From Bradyrhizobium diazoefficiens (GTDB taxonomy: Bacteria; Pseudomonadota; Alphaproteobacteria; Rhizobiales; Xanthobacteraceae): 64,000 nt of DNA. The position numbers were made by a program, and so were the translations under genes. The stretch covers positions 2,976,001 to 3,040,000 of the forward strand of contig NZ_JAENXS010000002.1 of the NCBI RefSeq assembly GCF_016612535.1. The letters run 5' to 3'. Shown here one piece after another: positions 27,477-38,040 of the stretch. The notes under the pieces are model-generated. The model saw only the letters and a program-made list of their open reading frames with translations. It had not been told where the DNA came from and made no database searches. Each line of letters opens with the position of its first letter. Position 1 is the stretch's first letter.

Positions 27477-28709
27477 CTAATCGAATCTTCGCGCAGGAAG
27501 CATGTGGAGCGCCGCGAGCAGCAGCGAACCGTCGTCGGCGAACAGGTCCCAGATCATGATCCCGGCGAGTCCATGGGCGCATGCGTACATCGTCTTGCGT
27601 GCGATGGAGAGCGGATCGTCGTAGCTGATCCATATCCGCCGTTCGGCGTCATAGAGCCACGGCACCTGCGCCTCATCACTCCAATAGCGGCGAAAGCCCC
27701 GCTCTTCCGGTCGCCTGGCAACGAGATCGCGATAATCGATGCCATCGCTCCCTCCCCACTGCTCGCTCGCCCTCGTCCCTGCTTGCAACAGTCCCGCATT
27801 CTCCTGCGGAACGCCTGCCACAGCTCGGCCATAGAAGGCGACGCCGAGTGTGACCTTGCCCGGCGGCATCCCGGCCCGGATCAAGGCATTCACACTTGCA
27901 TCGACATTGAGATCGGGATTTGGATCGCCGGCACAGGCGAACAGCGGGGCATTGAAGCCGGCAAAAGCCGAGCCCGCATGATAGTCGTAAGCCATCAGAT
28001 GGATCCGGTCGACCAGCGGGGCCAGAGCGGCCGCATCCAGATTGACAATCTTATTGGGGGCGGCAGATACGGCAATGGTGAGCTCGAGCTCCCTGCGCTC
28101 CAATGCGGAAAACTCAATGAGTCTTCGGCGAAGCTCCGCAATCAGGAGCGTGAAATTCGTACGGTCCTCGAGGCGCGCCAGATTTCCTGGACGTCCTCCT
28201 GAGACGGGAAACTCCCAATCCACATCCACACCATCGAACAAACCAGAATACGGGCGAAAGAACGCCTCGATAACGGATTGTGCGAACCGCGCGCGCGACA
28301 TCGGCGTGGCAGCGGCGGCCGAGAAATATTTCGACCCGCTCCAACCGCCCAACGAAATCAGGATGCGAAGCTCTGGACTGCTCCGCTTCAATTCGGCGAG
28401 TTGGGCGAAATTTCCGCCGAACGGGGGCGAGGGCGCGGTTCCGTCGCAGGCTCCTGCGTCGAGGCAACGATCCGCAAGTGCAGCCCGTCCTTCTGCCGAA
28501 ACGGTGCCGAACGCGTACATCAAGTGGGTCAGCGCGCGCGTCGGGATCGTCTTGATGTTTGGACCGCCCGTCCGGGCTTTCCACGGGGCGACATAGCCGG
28601 CGACCACTGGCCTCCTGGACGGCGTGGTCCGCCCCTGCTGCATCATTGCGTATCCGCACACGAGCGTAGAAAACCCGGCTGCAGCAAAGGTTCGACGATT
28701 AATTGCCAC
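27477..28709 (-). CDS. Glycoside hydrolase family 18 chitinase-like protein
   Basis: A 410-residue protein with a Tat-like export signal (MAINRRTFAAAGFSTLVCG, twin Arg followed by a short hydrophobic run). The GH18 barrel shows GYVAPW, LTHLMYAFGTV, ILISLGGWSGSKYF and the catalytic motif FDGVDVDWEFP with Glu166 as acid/base, then IHLMAYDYH and the final IMIWDLFADD. The family cuts beta-1,4-linked N-acetylglucosamine chains by substrate-assisted catalysis. Possible substrates in a rhizobium are fungal or insect chitin and, speculatively, chitin-oligosaccharide signals. No carbohydrate-binding module is seen. It stands alone. Confidence 0.9.
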   Translation of the reverse strand: MAINRRTFAAAGFSTLVCGYAMMQQGRTTPSRRPVVAGYVAPWKARTGGPNIKTIPTRALTHLMYAFGTVSAEGRAALADRCLDAGACDGTAPSPPFGGNFAQLAELKRSSPELRILISLGGWSGSKYFSAAAATPMSRARFAQSVIEAFFRPYSGLFDGVDVDWEFPVSGGRPGNLARLEDRTNFTLLIAELRRRLIEFSALERRELELTIAVSAAPNKIVNLDAAALAPLVDRIHLMAYDYHAGSAFAGFNAPLFACAGDPNPDLNVDASVNALIRAGMPPGKVTLGVAFYGRAVAGVPQENAGLLQAGTRASEQWGGSDGIDYRDLVARRPEERGFRRYWSDEAQVPWLYDAERRIWISYDDPLSIARKTMYACAHGLAGIMIWDLFADDGSLLLAALHMLPARRFD

Positions 28710-29311
28710 GGCCTACGACCTTATACTCTCTGTCTGATTGTATCCTGTGCCAACCGCTGACGCGATCATCTCAGCGAGCCTTCGATATGCGTGGCACTGC
28801 CGGCTTTCGTTTCACCAACGTTGCGACTTTATTGCGGCAACCTTCATCGAGAGCCGTGTTCGCTGCGCGAAGGATTCGGCCCGCGAAATGGCGAAGGTAC
28901 GACGAAGTTGAATGCTTTGGAGCAAGGCGATACATCTTAGACGAGGTATGGAAGCTGTAACAGCTCTTCTGTGGCTGGCTTCTGGCCGTTTCTTGGCTGA
29001 CATCGGCCGCGTTATCCGATCCGAATTTGTCGAAAGCCGCACAACCGGAATCGTTGGAACGTATGGACAGCAGCGACGGCTGCTCTAGTCGCTGAATTGC
29101 GCTTCGCTTCACCGTCTCTGCGACAGGATGGAATGCTATGAAGGGGAAAACGGTGGCGCGCATCTTGCCCGCACCGGCTCCGGACAGTGTGAACTTGCTT
29201 TCAGGTCTGAGCGGAATCCCTCGGTAGGATTCATGTTTCAACCAAAGCGAGATGAGGAGCATTCTTACAGTTGTAACTAGGACCACCTACAGAAAGCTAG
29301 GGAGCTCGAAA
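28710..29311. other. Intergenic stretch, no supported gene
   Basis: About 600 bases. A 171-codon minus-strand frame (28771-29286) has low-complexity, non-family sequence and no ribosome site, so I do not call it a gene. Confidence 0.4.
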
Positions 29312-29515
29312 ATGAACGACGACGCGTCTCCAACGCAAAGTGATCTGCAGGGACTTCGGCTGATCCGCGCTTTTCTCCGGTTACGCGATCAACGCACCCG
29401 GTCCGAGCTCGTCGAACAAGTCGAAAGGCTCGCCGCGGAGGCACCTGCGGGATCGGATTCGAGCTTGCCCGGTTCACCTGGTTTCGCCGAGCGTCCGGCG
29501 GATCCTCTCAATTGA
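29312..29515 (+). CDS. Small protein resembling the C-terminal tail of XRE-type regulators
   Basis: A 67-residue protein from ATG 29312 with GGGAGCTCGAAA as its ribosome region. The core GLRLIRAFLRLRDQRTRSEL, followed by VEQVERLAAE, matches the helical segment often found after the helix-turn-helix of XRE regulators in alphaproteobacteria (L..L.R.F..I.D...R..L...V..LA). The DNA-binding part itself is absent. It may be a dimerisation-only modulator or a conserved stand-alone module; no function is known. The end of the protein is low-complexity (APAGSDSSLPGSPG). Confidence 0.6.
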   Translation: MNDDASPTQSDLQGLRLIRAFLRLRDQRTRSELVEQVERLAAEAPAGSDSSLPGSPGFAERPADPLN

Positions 29516-29519
29516 TCTC

Positions 29520-30130
29520 TCGCCTTCTTCGTGTCGCCCAACGACACATTCCAGTACCGCTCCCGTCTGCCGTGTTGCAGGAAGCCGCTGACCTGGCCGC
29601 AATCGTCATAGCAGCGAGCCACGGCGGTCGTCGTCAGGATCACCGCCTTTGCCTTCGCAGAGACGCGGCCGACCTCGGCGTTCGGCTCGCAGGTTAGAAG
29701 CGCGAAGATGTGGCGGGGATGATCTCGCCTTGCTTGGCCTTGCACACGCCGGTCCAGTTGGTCCAAAGATCTCGCGAAGGCGAGAACAGAGCAGCTCTCC
29801 TTGGTAGCGAACCGGACGCGGCAGCTTCTTGCCGTCGGTAGTGTCCGGAGAACGACGTGAACGGCACCAGGCAGCGGCTCTCGAGATCGAGCCAGCGCCT
29901 CCGGTGCGCGCTCTCACATTGCGGACATTGGTAGTGCCGCTGGGTTCTCAGCAGCTCCTCGAAGTCGACTGGCCTGCCCTTTGCAAGCTTCTCGGTGGCG
30001 TCATCAGAACCCGGCGCGAGCTCGGCGTGCTCCAGGGCGCCATCACGAGTCCGAGTCCGCGCAGAATAGTGAGGAAAAATCCTGGGGAGCAAGGGCAGGT
30101 CGCCGGTCTGGTTCTTCGGCGGCATCACCC
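29520..30130 (-). pseudogene. SOS-response-associated peptidase (SRAP/YedK) remnant
   Basis: Minus-strand pieces in different frames read LPLLPRIFPHYSAR..., RRRWLDLESRCLVPFTSFS, a degraded LWTNWTGVCKAKQGEI segment, then FALLTCEPNAEVGRVSAKA and AVILTT. This order (a RWL...RCLVP.. FSE segment, the LW..W.G block, the T..AN..V...H.RMPVIL block) is that of SRAP proteins, which cap abasic sites in single-stranded DNA. The N-terminal MCGR with the catalytic Cys is not found and several frameshifts are present. Confidence 0.5.
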
Positions 30131-30217
30131 CGAAGAGCCGAATATTCCGGGCGTCTATTTTTCTGCCAGAAACCCTTGCTTCCGGAAAGGACCAGCCCCA
30201 TTTGAGCCCCGCCCGCG

Positions 30218-30244
30218 TTAGCACTCGCTGGCATCGACTGCTAA
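30218..30244 (+). promoter_or_regulatory. CIRCE element (HrcA operator)
   Basis: TTAGCACTC-N9-GACTGCTAA; the classic inverted repeat TTAGCACTC-N9-GAGTGCTAA with one mismatch in the right arm. It lies 43 bp before groES, indicating HrcA repression released by heat shock. Confidence 0.9.
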
Positions 30245-30287
30245 CAACTCTGAAATCCAAACCCGAGCAACTACTTAGGAGGACTGC

Positions 30288-30602
30288 ATGAACTTCCGTC
30301 CGCTTCACGACCGCGTCGTGGTCAAGCGCATCGACGCAGAAGAGAAGACCGCCGGCGGCATCATCATTCCCGATACGGCCAAGGAAAAGCCCTCGCAGGG
30401 CGAAGTGATCGCCGTCGGCCCCGGCGGCCGCGACGAGAGCGGCAAGCTGATCCCGATCGACGTCCAAGGCGGCGACCGCGTGCTGTTCGGCAAGTGGTCC
30501 GGCACCGAGGTCAAGATCGACGGCCAGGAGCTGCTGATCATGAAGGAGAGCGACATCATGGGCGTTCTCACCGACGCGTCGGCCAAGAAGAAGGCCGCCT
30601 AA
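30288..30602 (+). CDS. groES: Co-chaperonin GroES
   Basis: A 104-residue Cpn10 beginning [20 protein letters not shown], with the mobile loop [17 protein letters not shown] and the end [13 protein letters not shown]. It forms the heptameric lid of the GroEL chamber in the cytoplasm. An AGGAGG ribosome site lies 6 nt before ATG 30288 and a CIRCE element upstream. It is the first gene of a two-gene operon with groEL, 89 nt apart. Bradyrhizobium genomes carry several groESL copies; this is a CIRCE-type (heat-regulated) one rather than a clearly NifA-dependent one. Confidence 0.98.
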   Translation: MNFRPLHDRVVVKRIDAEEKTAGGIIIPDTAKEKPSQGEVIAVGPGGRDESGKLIPIDVQGGDRVLFGKWSGTEVKIDGQELLIMKESDIMGVLTDASAKKKAA

Positions 30603-30661
30603 TCCAAGCGCTCGCACCGCTCACCCCTGAGGAGCGCCTGCGGGCGCCTCGCCAAGGGTGA

Positions 30662-32341
<1,680 letters not shown>

Positions 32342-32372
32342 TCCAGCCGTTAAGGCCAACCGCGCAAATGCG

Positions 32373-32401
32373 AAACCCCGGCAGCGATGCCGGGGTTTTT
32401 G
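32373..32401 (+). terminator. groESL terminator
   Basis: Stem CCCCGGCA-GCGA-TGCCGGGG (32376-32395) followed by a run of T, with AAA before the stem extending the pairing. 32 bp after the groEL stop. Confidence 0.92.
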
Positions 32402-32722
32402 GTGTGTGCCGAGCATGTTCGACAGCTCTGCGGAGATCAACCTGTTTAGCGGACTCGAACATCTGCCGAGTCGATGGGGCCGCCGGCTGCCTGCGACGAA
32501 TACTTTCATCGCGTGCTAACATATGAAGGACGCCAGTGGCTCAGCGAAAAAGAGATCGATTGAGATGATACGGTGTGGCGAGTTGGAACATATGATCGGC
32601 ATCCTACGTCAGCGATCGAGCGAGATGGGCAATAGCCCTCTCTGAGGCCGGCGGAACTGTAATCCGTCGGCGAAAAGCAAGGATACGCCTTGCGTGGAGC
32701 TCGCGATACCGAGAACTGACGG
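32402..32722. other. Intergenic stretch, no supported gene
   Basis: About 320 bases between the groESL terminator and the convergent oxidoreductase; nothing recognised. Confidence 0.5.
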
Positions 32723-34006
32723 TCAGAGCCGGGCTTCGGTGAAATGAACGAGTTGCGCCCCGATCCGATAGAGCGCCTCCCGCGTGGCGCGGAAGCGCGG
32801 CTCCTCCACCGGCGCGATCGGAAGCGGAAGATCTTTGTCCGCAAGCTGCCCTAGCACATGGGACGCGAGCACGCCTCCGAACACAGTGCCCGGCGCAATT
32901 CCGCGGCCGTTGTATCCATTGAACCCAATTACGTTGCGGTCCAACTTGTGAAAGCGGGGTAGGTTGTCCGAGGTCATACCGATCGTCCCGAACCAACCGG
33001 CCTCGAATTCGATGTCGGAGAGCTGAGGAAACAGCTTGCCAAGCGAACGGATGGCCCACGCCCTGTGCACTGCTGCACTGCTCCGCTCAAGAGCACCGAC
33101 GCTGCCATAAACGAGCCGACCTGCACCGTCGAATCGAAATGAACTGAGCACCTGTTTCGTATCCCAGGCTCCCTGGCGTTCGGGCAGGATCGATGCCCTC
33201 AAATGATCCGGGAGAGGTCGGGTCGCAAAGTTGAAGTAAGGCAGTTGGATCTGCTCCTGCCGGACCTGCGACCAGGGTCCTCGCGCGTAGGCATCGGTGG
33301 CAACAATCACCCAATCTGCACGCACAGATCCGGCTGTCGTATTGACCTTCCAGCGCGAGCCGCCGTCGTTGGCGTTGAGAGCAGCACTGTGAGTGAATAT
33401 TTTCGCGCCCGCAGCAAGCGCCGCACGAGCCAAACCACGAACATAGGCTAGCGGCTGAATTGTCCCAGCGCGCCTATCCAGCAGCGCACCGGCGTAGTTG
33501 CCACCGCCAATGCTCCGACGCGTCTCCTCGGCACCGAGAATCTCGACCGGCGCACCACGTCGCTGCCATTGTTCAGCACGAGCCTTGATGTCCTCCAATC
33601 CCCTGCGTCCGACTGCACAGTGCAGCGTGCCCGTGGGCTCCTGCTCGCAATCAATGTCATGTTGCGCAATAAGATCGAACACCTTCCGCGGCCCATGGCC
33701 GAGCAGATCGATCAGGCGCTCCCCAAGGGTTCGTCCCAGCGTCGCTGCGAGAGTGTCCGGCATGACCCACATACCGGCATTCACGAGACCGACATTGCGT
33801 CCGGAGCCGCCGAAACCGAGTTCAGACGCCTCGAGGACAGCGACGCGTGCTCCTCCTTCCGCAAGGTGGAGAGCGGACGAAAGTCCGGTATATCCGCCAC
33901 CGATGACGAGGACATCGACGTCCATCTCGCCAGCCAGACGAGCGGTCTGAGGTTCATGCGGAGCCGTCAGTTCCCAGAGCCCGTGCGATCTCGGATCCCC
34001 TTGCAT
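32723..34006 (-). CDS. FAD-dependent oxidoreductase of the DAO family (PuuB/OrdL-like)
   Basis: A 427-residue flavoprotein from ATG 34006 (MQGDPRSHGLWELTA), which has GGGAG upstream. The dinucleotide-binding motif is VLVIGGGYTGLSSALHLAE with Glu in VAVLEAS ending the second strand. GSGRNVGLVNAGMWV and the C-terminal GFNGYNGRGIAPGTVFGGVLA are typical of amine or N-methyl amino acid oxidases such as gamma-glutamylputrescine oxidase. It probably deaminates a secondary or primary amine, producing an aldehyde or oxo acid. It stands alone; the frame upstream to 34123 is not supported. Confidence 0.85.
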   Translation of the reverse strand: MQGDPRSHGLWELTAPHEPQTARLAGEMDVDVLVIGGGYTGLSSALHLAEGGARVAVLEASELGFGGSGRNVGLVNAGMWVMPDTLAATLGRTLGERLIDLLGHGPRKVFDLIAQHDIDCEQEPTGTLHCAVGRRGLEDIKARAEQWQRRGAPVEILGAEETRRSIGGGNYAGALLDRRAGTIQPLAYVRGLARAALAAGAKIFTHSAALNANDGGSRWKVNTTAGSVRADWVIVATDAYARGPWSQVRQEQIQLPYFNFATRPLPDHLRASILPERQGAWDTKQVLSSFRFDGAGRLVYGSVGALERSSAAVHRAWAIRSLGKLFPQLSDIEFEAGWFGTIGMTSDNLPRFHKLDRNVIGFNGYNGRGIAPGTVFGGVLASHVLGQLADKDLPLPIAPVEEPRFRATREALYRIGAQLVHFTEARL

Positions 34007-34658
34007 CAGGCAAACTCCCTCGGCTGCAATTGTCCGTCGCGTCAGCAACGCGCCGACAAGCCGTCCCGAGCTCCGCGGCCGTAGCGTAGGAACTCCGGGA
34101 GTATCGCGCAAGCCTGCGAACAATTCGTGGGGAGGTCAAAATTGAATGCCGATTGACAAGCCTTCGCATAAAGCTCGCAAAGCGGATTGGCATGAGAAGG
34201 CAAAAGTGCTCATGGCACGAAACACCGGGATGGCTTCTTCACTGTATCCGGCTCGAGCACGCTGTTAACCGGAATCAGGCGAAGAAAGCCTGATCCTGGT
34301 TGTCAGCTCCCGATCCAGGCAGCCGGGCTAGCGATGTCCTGCCGGAACGCGCTGTGACGACCTCATTCATGGGTAGCAGCTCCGCACCCCGCTGCAGAGC
34401 CTGACGCGTCCGCGCCGAGCATCACCATTCGGCGCTGCGCGACCTCGATAAGCGATAGGAAGAGCAGGTTGGGGGGCGCACCTAACGCTTGGCTGAATCA
34501 TCCGCACTCGCCGAGACCGAGGGCAAAAGCTTCCGCCCTATACCGACCAGCAACTCACTTTCGTGGACCAGCCGGAGGGGGCGCTGACGGCCTTGACGCA
34601 GTAATCAACTTGATCGCTTGCTGCTGGACCATTCGCGCCGAGATCGAACTGAACACGG
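34007..34658. other. Intergenic stretch with one small hairpin
   Basis: About 650 bases with no supported gene. A perfect stem ATCAGGC-GAAGAAA-GCCTGAT lies at 34274-34294 but has no T-run, so it is not clearly a terminator. Confidence 0.4.
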
Positions 34659-34694
34659 AAAAAACCTCCGGCGCCTGTGCGCGACCGGAGGTTT
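34659..34694 (-). terminator. Terminator of the small secreted protein gene
   Basis: On the minus strand AAACCTCCGG-N13-CCGGAGGTTT followed by three more T. It lies 20 bp after the stop of the gene at 34715-35023. Confidence 0.85.
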
Positions 34695-34714
34695 GCCGAT
34701 AAGAATCGCCTGCG

Positions 34715-35023
34715 TTAGTGGCGCTTGCCGGCGGTCGGCGTGCCGCCGACTGAAGAATCGTCAGCTGCCCCCTTGTTCGGAGCGATTCCGGTAGTGCCGG
34801 CTGCGCCCTTTGTGCTCTTGACCGACTTCATACCTGCCTTTCGGTCCGCAGCGCCGAGCTGAGTGGTCGAATCCTCGTCATCATCGCTCATACCCCCCTG
34901 TATGCTCTTGCCTTGCATGCCGCCGCGACTCTTGGAATCGGTCGAAAGGTCTTGCGCAAGCACTTGGCCTCCAAGCAAAGCCGAAAGGACACATGCGACT
35001 ACAGAGGTCTTCACCAACTTCAT
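34715..35023 (-). CDS. Small secreted low-complexity protein
   Basis: A 102-residue protein with a clear signal peptide (MKLVKTSVVACVLSALLGG, then QVLAQ). The mature part is Ser/Gly/Asp/Lys-rich with no fold motif (MQGKSIQGGMSDDDEDSTTQ, GAAGTTGIAPNKGAADDSS). Likely periplasmic or secreted and disordered. It has its own terminator, and AGGAGAGATG just before the start supplies a ribosome site, so it appears to be a real single-gene unit. Function unknown. Confidence 0.75.
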   Translation of the reverse strand: MKLVKTSVVACVLSALLGGQVLAQDLSTDSKSRGGMQGKSIQGGMSDDDEDSTTQLGAADRKAGMKSVKSTKGAAGTTGIAPNKGAADDSSVGGTPTAGKRH

Positions 35024-35376
35024 CATCTCTCCTGGACTTATTCGCGATTGAACGATTCCATCACTCTACGCCATTCGCTTTCACCGGATCGTTCAACGCG
35101 TCAATACTGCGAACAGCGCCGTCGCAAGGAACGTGATTCTTGTGGTCATCGTTTAGAGATTTTGAGGCGATTTCGCGGAGTTGCTTTACAGTGCGTTGCG
35201 GCTAGGGGACGCGCCCGACGACTAGGCGCGTCCCAAGTCGGCGATGCCGTCTTGCATCTGCGCAAGCAATTCAACTGCCGGACCGCGATGCAGGCTTAAT
35301 ATCGCCTGACCTAGCCTGGATATCGCCTGACCTAGCCGTCGCACCACAGTCGGACCCGCATGCAATCTCTGGCCAG
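35024..35376. other. Intergenic stretch with a tandem 18-bp repeat
   Basis: No gene. It contains the two-copy direct repeat at 35299-35337, described separately. Confidence 0.5.
35299..35337. repeat. Tandem direct repeat
   Basis: Two exact copies of ATATCGCCTGACCTAGCC, 21 bp apart start to start (about two helical turns), just downstream of the binding-protein gene's stop. Could be protein-binding sites or a chance small duplication. Confidence 0.8.
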
Positions 35377-36378
35377 TCAGTTGGCAAGGAGTTCATTGGT
35401 AAATAATGACGCCGCGGGTCTTGGATGATCGACCGCTTGTTCGGTCGCGAGCAATTCGATCGTCTGTTCGATGAGCTTCGCGTCGATCCAGCCGATGGGC
35501 TTCCCCTCCTCGGGCACCATCGCGTCAATCGTTGCCCTGACTTGTGCTTCGATCACATCAACTGGCGGGCCGACTTGCCACACCTTGGCGACGGCATTCG
35601 CAGCGGCCCTCGGATCCCTTCGTGTGGCGTCGATGCCCTCGCCAACAGCAGCGAGATAGCGCTTGAGGACATCCGGATTCCTGGCAATAGCGGCATCGCT
35701 CGTGACTGCGGCCAGCCCCGGAACGACGAGCCCATATTGCGCGAGATCGAGAATCGGAAACTTGATTCCGGTCCGCTGCTCAAGAACGGGCAGGTCACTG
35801 GTGCGATAGATGCTCACAGCATCCACCTGGTTCTGCAGGAAGTGGGCGATGCGCGATTGCGCATCCATCTGAACCATCTTGATCCTGGTGCAGTCGATCT
35901 TGTTCACCGCGCAGAACGTTCCGAGATAGGATGTCCCCGTCTCGCCGACGGCATGCGCCACGATCTTGCCCTCGAGATCCTGCGGCTTGAGGATGGCCTT
36001 GTCCGGATGCGAGATCATGACGACGGGCGTCTTTGGATGACAGAGCGCGATGATCTTGATCGGCATGCGCTTCTGGATCGCGGACGCAGCGAAGATTCCA
36101 GGCATGATGACAATATCTTCCTGGCCCTGAACGACGGCTACCAAGGCGGCCTGCGCACCTGCGCCTTCCCCCATGCGTACGGCGAGGTCTCTGGCAGCAT
36201 AAAAACGCCTGTCTTGCGCCAGATAGAGGTGTCCATACTCGCCCTTGAGTTTCCAGCTGAAGCGCACCCGCAGTTCGTCGGCCGCCGAGGCAGAGAATGA
36301 GCAGGCGAGACCAGCGAGCAGTGTCAACAGTGCCATCGCGGTGCTGCTCGGCGTCGTCTTGCGGTATCTTGCAGTCAT
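35377..36378 (-). CDS. ABC transporter substrate-binding protein (NMT1/THI5-like)
   Basis: A 333-residue periplasmic binder with signal peptide (TAMALLTLLAGLACSFSASAA). The mature N-terminus LRVRFSWKLKGEYGHLYLAQ, the MGEGAGAQAALVAVVQGQ loop and the end block resemble the orphan binder at 58743, which shares RFSWKLKGEYG and GEGAGAQAAL; the two are paralogues. Start taken at ATG 36378; a GTG at 36387 is also possible. It is the last gene of the minus-strand importer set permease, ATPase, outer-membrane channel, binding protein. Confidence 0.88.
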   Translation of the reverse strand: MTARYRKTTPSSTAMALLTLLAGLACSFSASAADELRVRFSWKLKGEYGHLYLAQDRRFYAARDLAVRMGEGAGAQAALVAVVQGQEDIVIMPGIFAASAIQKRMPIKIIALCHPKTPVVMISHPDKAILKPQDLEGKIVAHAVGETGTSYLGTFCAVNKIDCTRIKMVQMDAQSRIAHFLQNQVDAVSIYRTSDLPVLEQRTGIKFPILDLAQYGLVVPGLAAVTSDAAIARNPDVLKRYLAAVGEGIDATRRDPRAAANAVAKVWQVGPPVDVIEAQVRATIDAMVPEEGKPIGWIDAKLIEQTIELLATEQAVDHPRPAASLFTNELLAN

Positions 36379-36387
36379 AAACTTCAC

Positions 36388-36695
36388 TTCTTTCCACCAT
36401 CACTCACTGGGCCCTCCACTTTAAACCAAGCTGAGCGTCACACCATCCATGCGCACACCTGCTTGCGCATCAGATGATCGACGATGTCGCAAGCAGGCAA
36501 TGCTTGCGGGCCGGCGTCGTTTGTCGTGGCCAACGCTGGCCGAATTGATTCGCGGGTGACGGCGCGGGTGATTTGAATACAGCTCAGCATCTTCAGCGAT
36601 GAGCCGGCTGATGTCATGTCGGCTCACTCAGGAGCTTTGATGGCGCTTCGTGTTCGATCGCCGCGCCATCTTGCTGTGCGAACCAGACCAGGTGC
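36388..36695. other. Intergenic stretch, no supported gene
   Basis: About 310 bases between the outer-membrane channel gene and the binding-protein gene; no gene or clear promoter recognised. Confidence 0.4.
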
Positions 36696-37808
36696 TCAGA
36701 ATTTCACTGAGACGCCTGCGCTTGCCGACTTTTCAGTGCAGCTGTTGGTGCTGACGCCTGTTGCCGCAATGGTGCAAGTGCCGGGCGTGGCGTTACTGTC
36801 GAGACCAAACTTGTTCTTCCAGTATCGATAGGCAACCCATACGTCGACGAAGTGACTGTATTTGGGGCCCATGAAGGCCTTACTGGCATCGAACGTCAGG
36901 CGAATCGGTTCGCTGTTCACTTCGATCTTGCTGGCGGTGCTGAAACGTCCGACGCCGGACAGCGCAGGGAGGGTATTGATGTCGCCCTTCTGTCCGGTGA
37001 CGGAAACGCGGCCACTGATCGCGAAATACCGCATGCTTTCAGGGAGGAAGCCGAGATCCATGTAGTAATTGGTCTCGATCTTCCAGGTGGGCGGAAACAC
37101 CCTGTTGCCGTCCGCAAGACAGGTCACCCCAGGAGTGCCAGGATTGAAGAGACCGCACTGAAGAAACGATTTGTGGCTTGCAATGTTGTAGACGACCAGC
37201 GGCGCCACGTTGAAATAGCCTTTGTACGGAAGATCAAAGGCGAATTGCAGACCAGCGACGACGTTGTTTGTCGCGGGTGCGTAATAATTGTTTGCCGTAC
37301 CGAGATCGGCGCCGACCTCGAACGAGATATTTCGCAGCGGTCCTATTTTGAACGCCTTCGTGTCGAATATCTCATTCCAGCCGAACGTGCTGCGCTCTAA
37401 GCCGTAGAATTCCGTCGTGCCGGCGCAGGCTCCTGTTTGGCCAAAAGGCAGGGTACCGGTAGGCTGGCAGGGCGAGGCAGGATCGTTGTGAGTCGATTTC
37501 AACATATCGATGTTGAAGAAGTTTGTGCCGTAAGCCCACACATCGAAATGGGTGAACGAATACACCTGTTTTGCGGTCGTGCCGTTGACGGCCCCATTTG
37601 GCTGGAAGCTATAGGCACCGGGGTCCGTGGCCGTAAATTGGTACGAGAAGGTCAGCCTGTTATCGTTCACGAGAAAAAATGGAACATCCGCGATCGGCTT
37701 TGCCTTGACCGGTGCCGGACTCGGTTCGTCGGCAGCTCTCACGATGGATGAGCAAGCGATCAAACTGACCGCAAGTGCGATTGGAGTCAAAAGTCTGGAA
37801 GCATGCAT
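36696..37808 (-). CDS. Outer-membrane channel protein (Tsx-like beta-barrel)
   Basis: A 370-residue protein with a signal peptide (MHASRLLTPIALAVSLIACS). The mature part has alternating aromatic beta-strands (LTFSYQFTATDPG, YSFTHFDVWAYGTNFFNID, ISFEVGADLGTANNYY, HFVDVWVAYRYWKNKFG) and ends in Phe (ASAGVSVKF), the outer-membrane sorting signature. Its place between an ABC ATPase gene and a binding-protein gene suggests it lets the same solute through the outer membrane. Four Cys are present, unusual for such a barrel. Confidence 0.8.
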   Translation of the reverse strand: MHASRLLTPIALAVSLIACSSIVRAADEPSPAPVKAKPIADVPFFLVNDNRLTFSYQFTATDPGAYSFQPNGAVNGTTAKQVYSFTHFDVWAYGTNFFNIDMLKSTHNDPASPCQPTGTLPFGQTGACAGTTEFYGLERSTFGWNEIFDTKAFKIGPLRNISFEVGADLGTANNYYAPATNNVVAGLQFAFDLPYKGYFNVAPLVVYNIASHKSFLQCGLFNPGTPGVTCLADGNRVFPPTWKIETNYYMDLGFLPESMRYFAISGRVSVTGQKGDINTLPALSGVGRFSTASKIEVNSEPIRLTFDASKAFMGPKYSHFVDVWVAYRYWKNKFGLDSNATPGTCTIAATGVSTNSCTEKSASAGVSVKF

Positions 37809-38040
37809 GTTTAGTCCCCCTCTTCAAAAGCGAGCTGCCCGTCAGGCATGCTCAGGCCGATAGACGAAATGCGACGCGGCCTTGGAGACGGCAGCGACCA
37901 TCTCAATGCCGATCGATTCCAACCCCGCACAAGGCGGGCTCACGCCCACCCGATTTCGGACACAGGTCATCTCCCGCAGAAAATCATCCTGCGGCACTCA
38001 TGCCTGGCTCTCTCGAAAACTGACGCCCCTAACCCTACCC

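Noticed and set aside
28771..29286. 171-codon minus-strand frame
   Set aside because: Irregular composition, no recognisable fold or ribosome site, overlaps the leader of the small protein at 29312.
29694..30617. 307-codon minus-strand frame over groES
   Set aside because: Its first part is the shadow of groES; only the 3' portion overlaps the SRAP remnant, which is in several frames.
34274..34294. Hairpin ATCAGGC-N7-GCCTGAT as terminator
   Set aside because: No T-run follows on either strand and no gene ends beside it.
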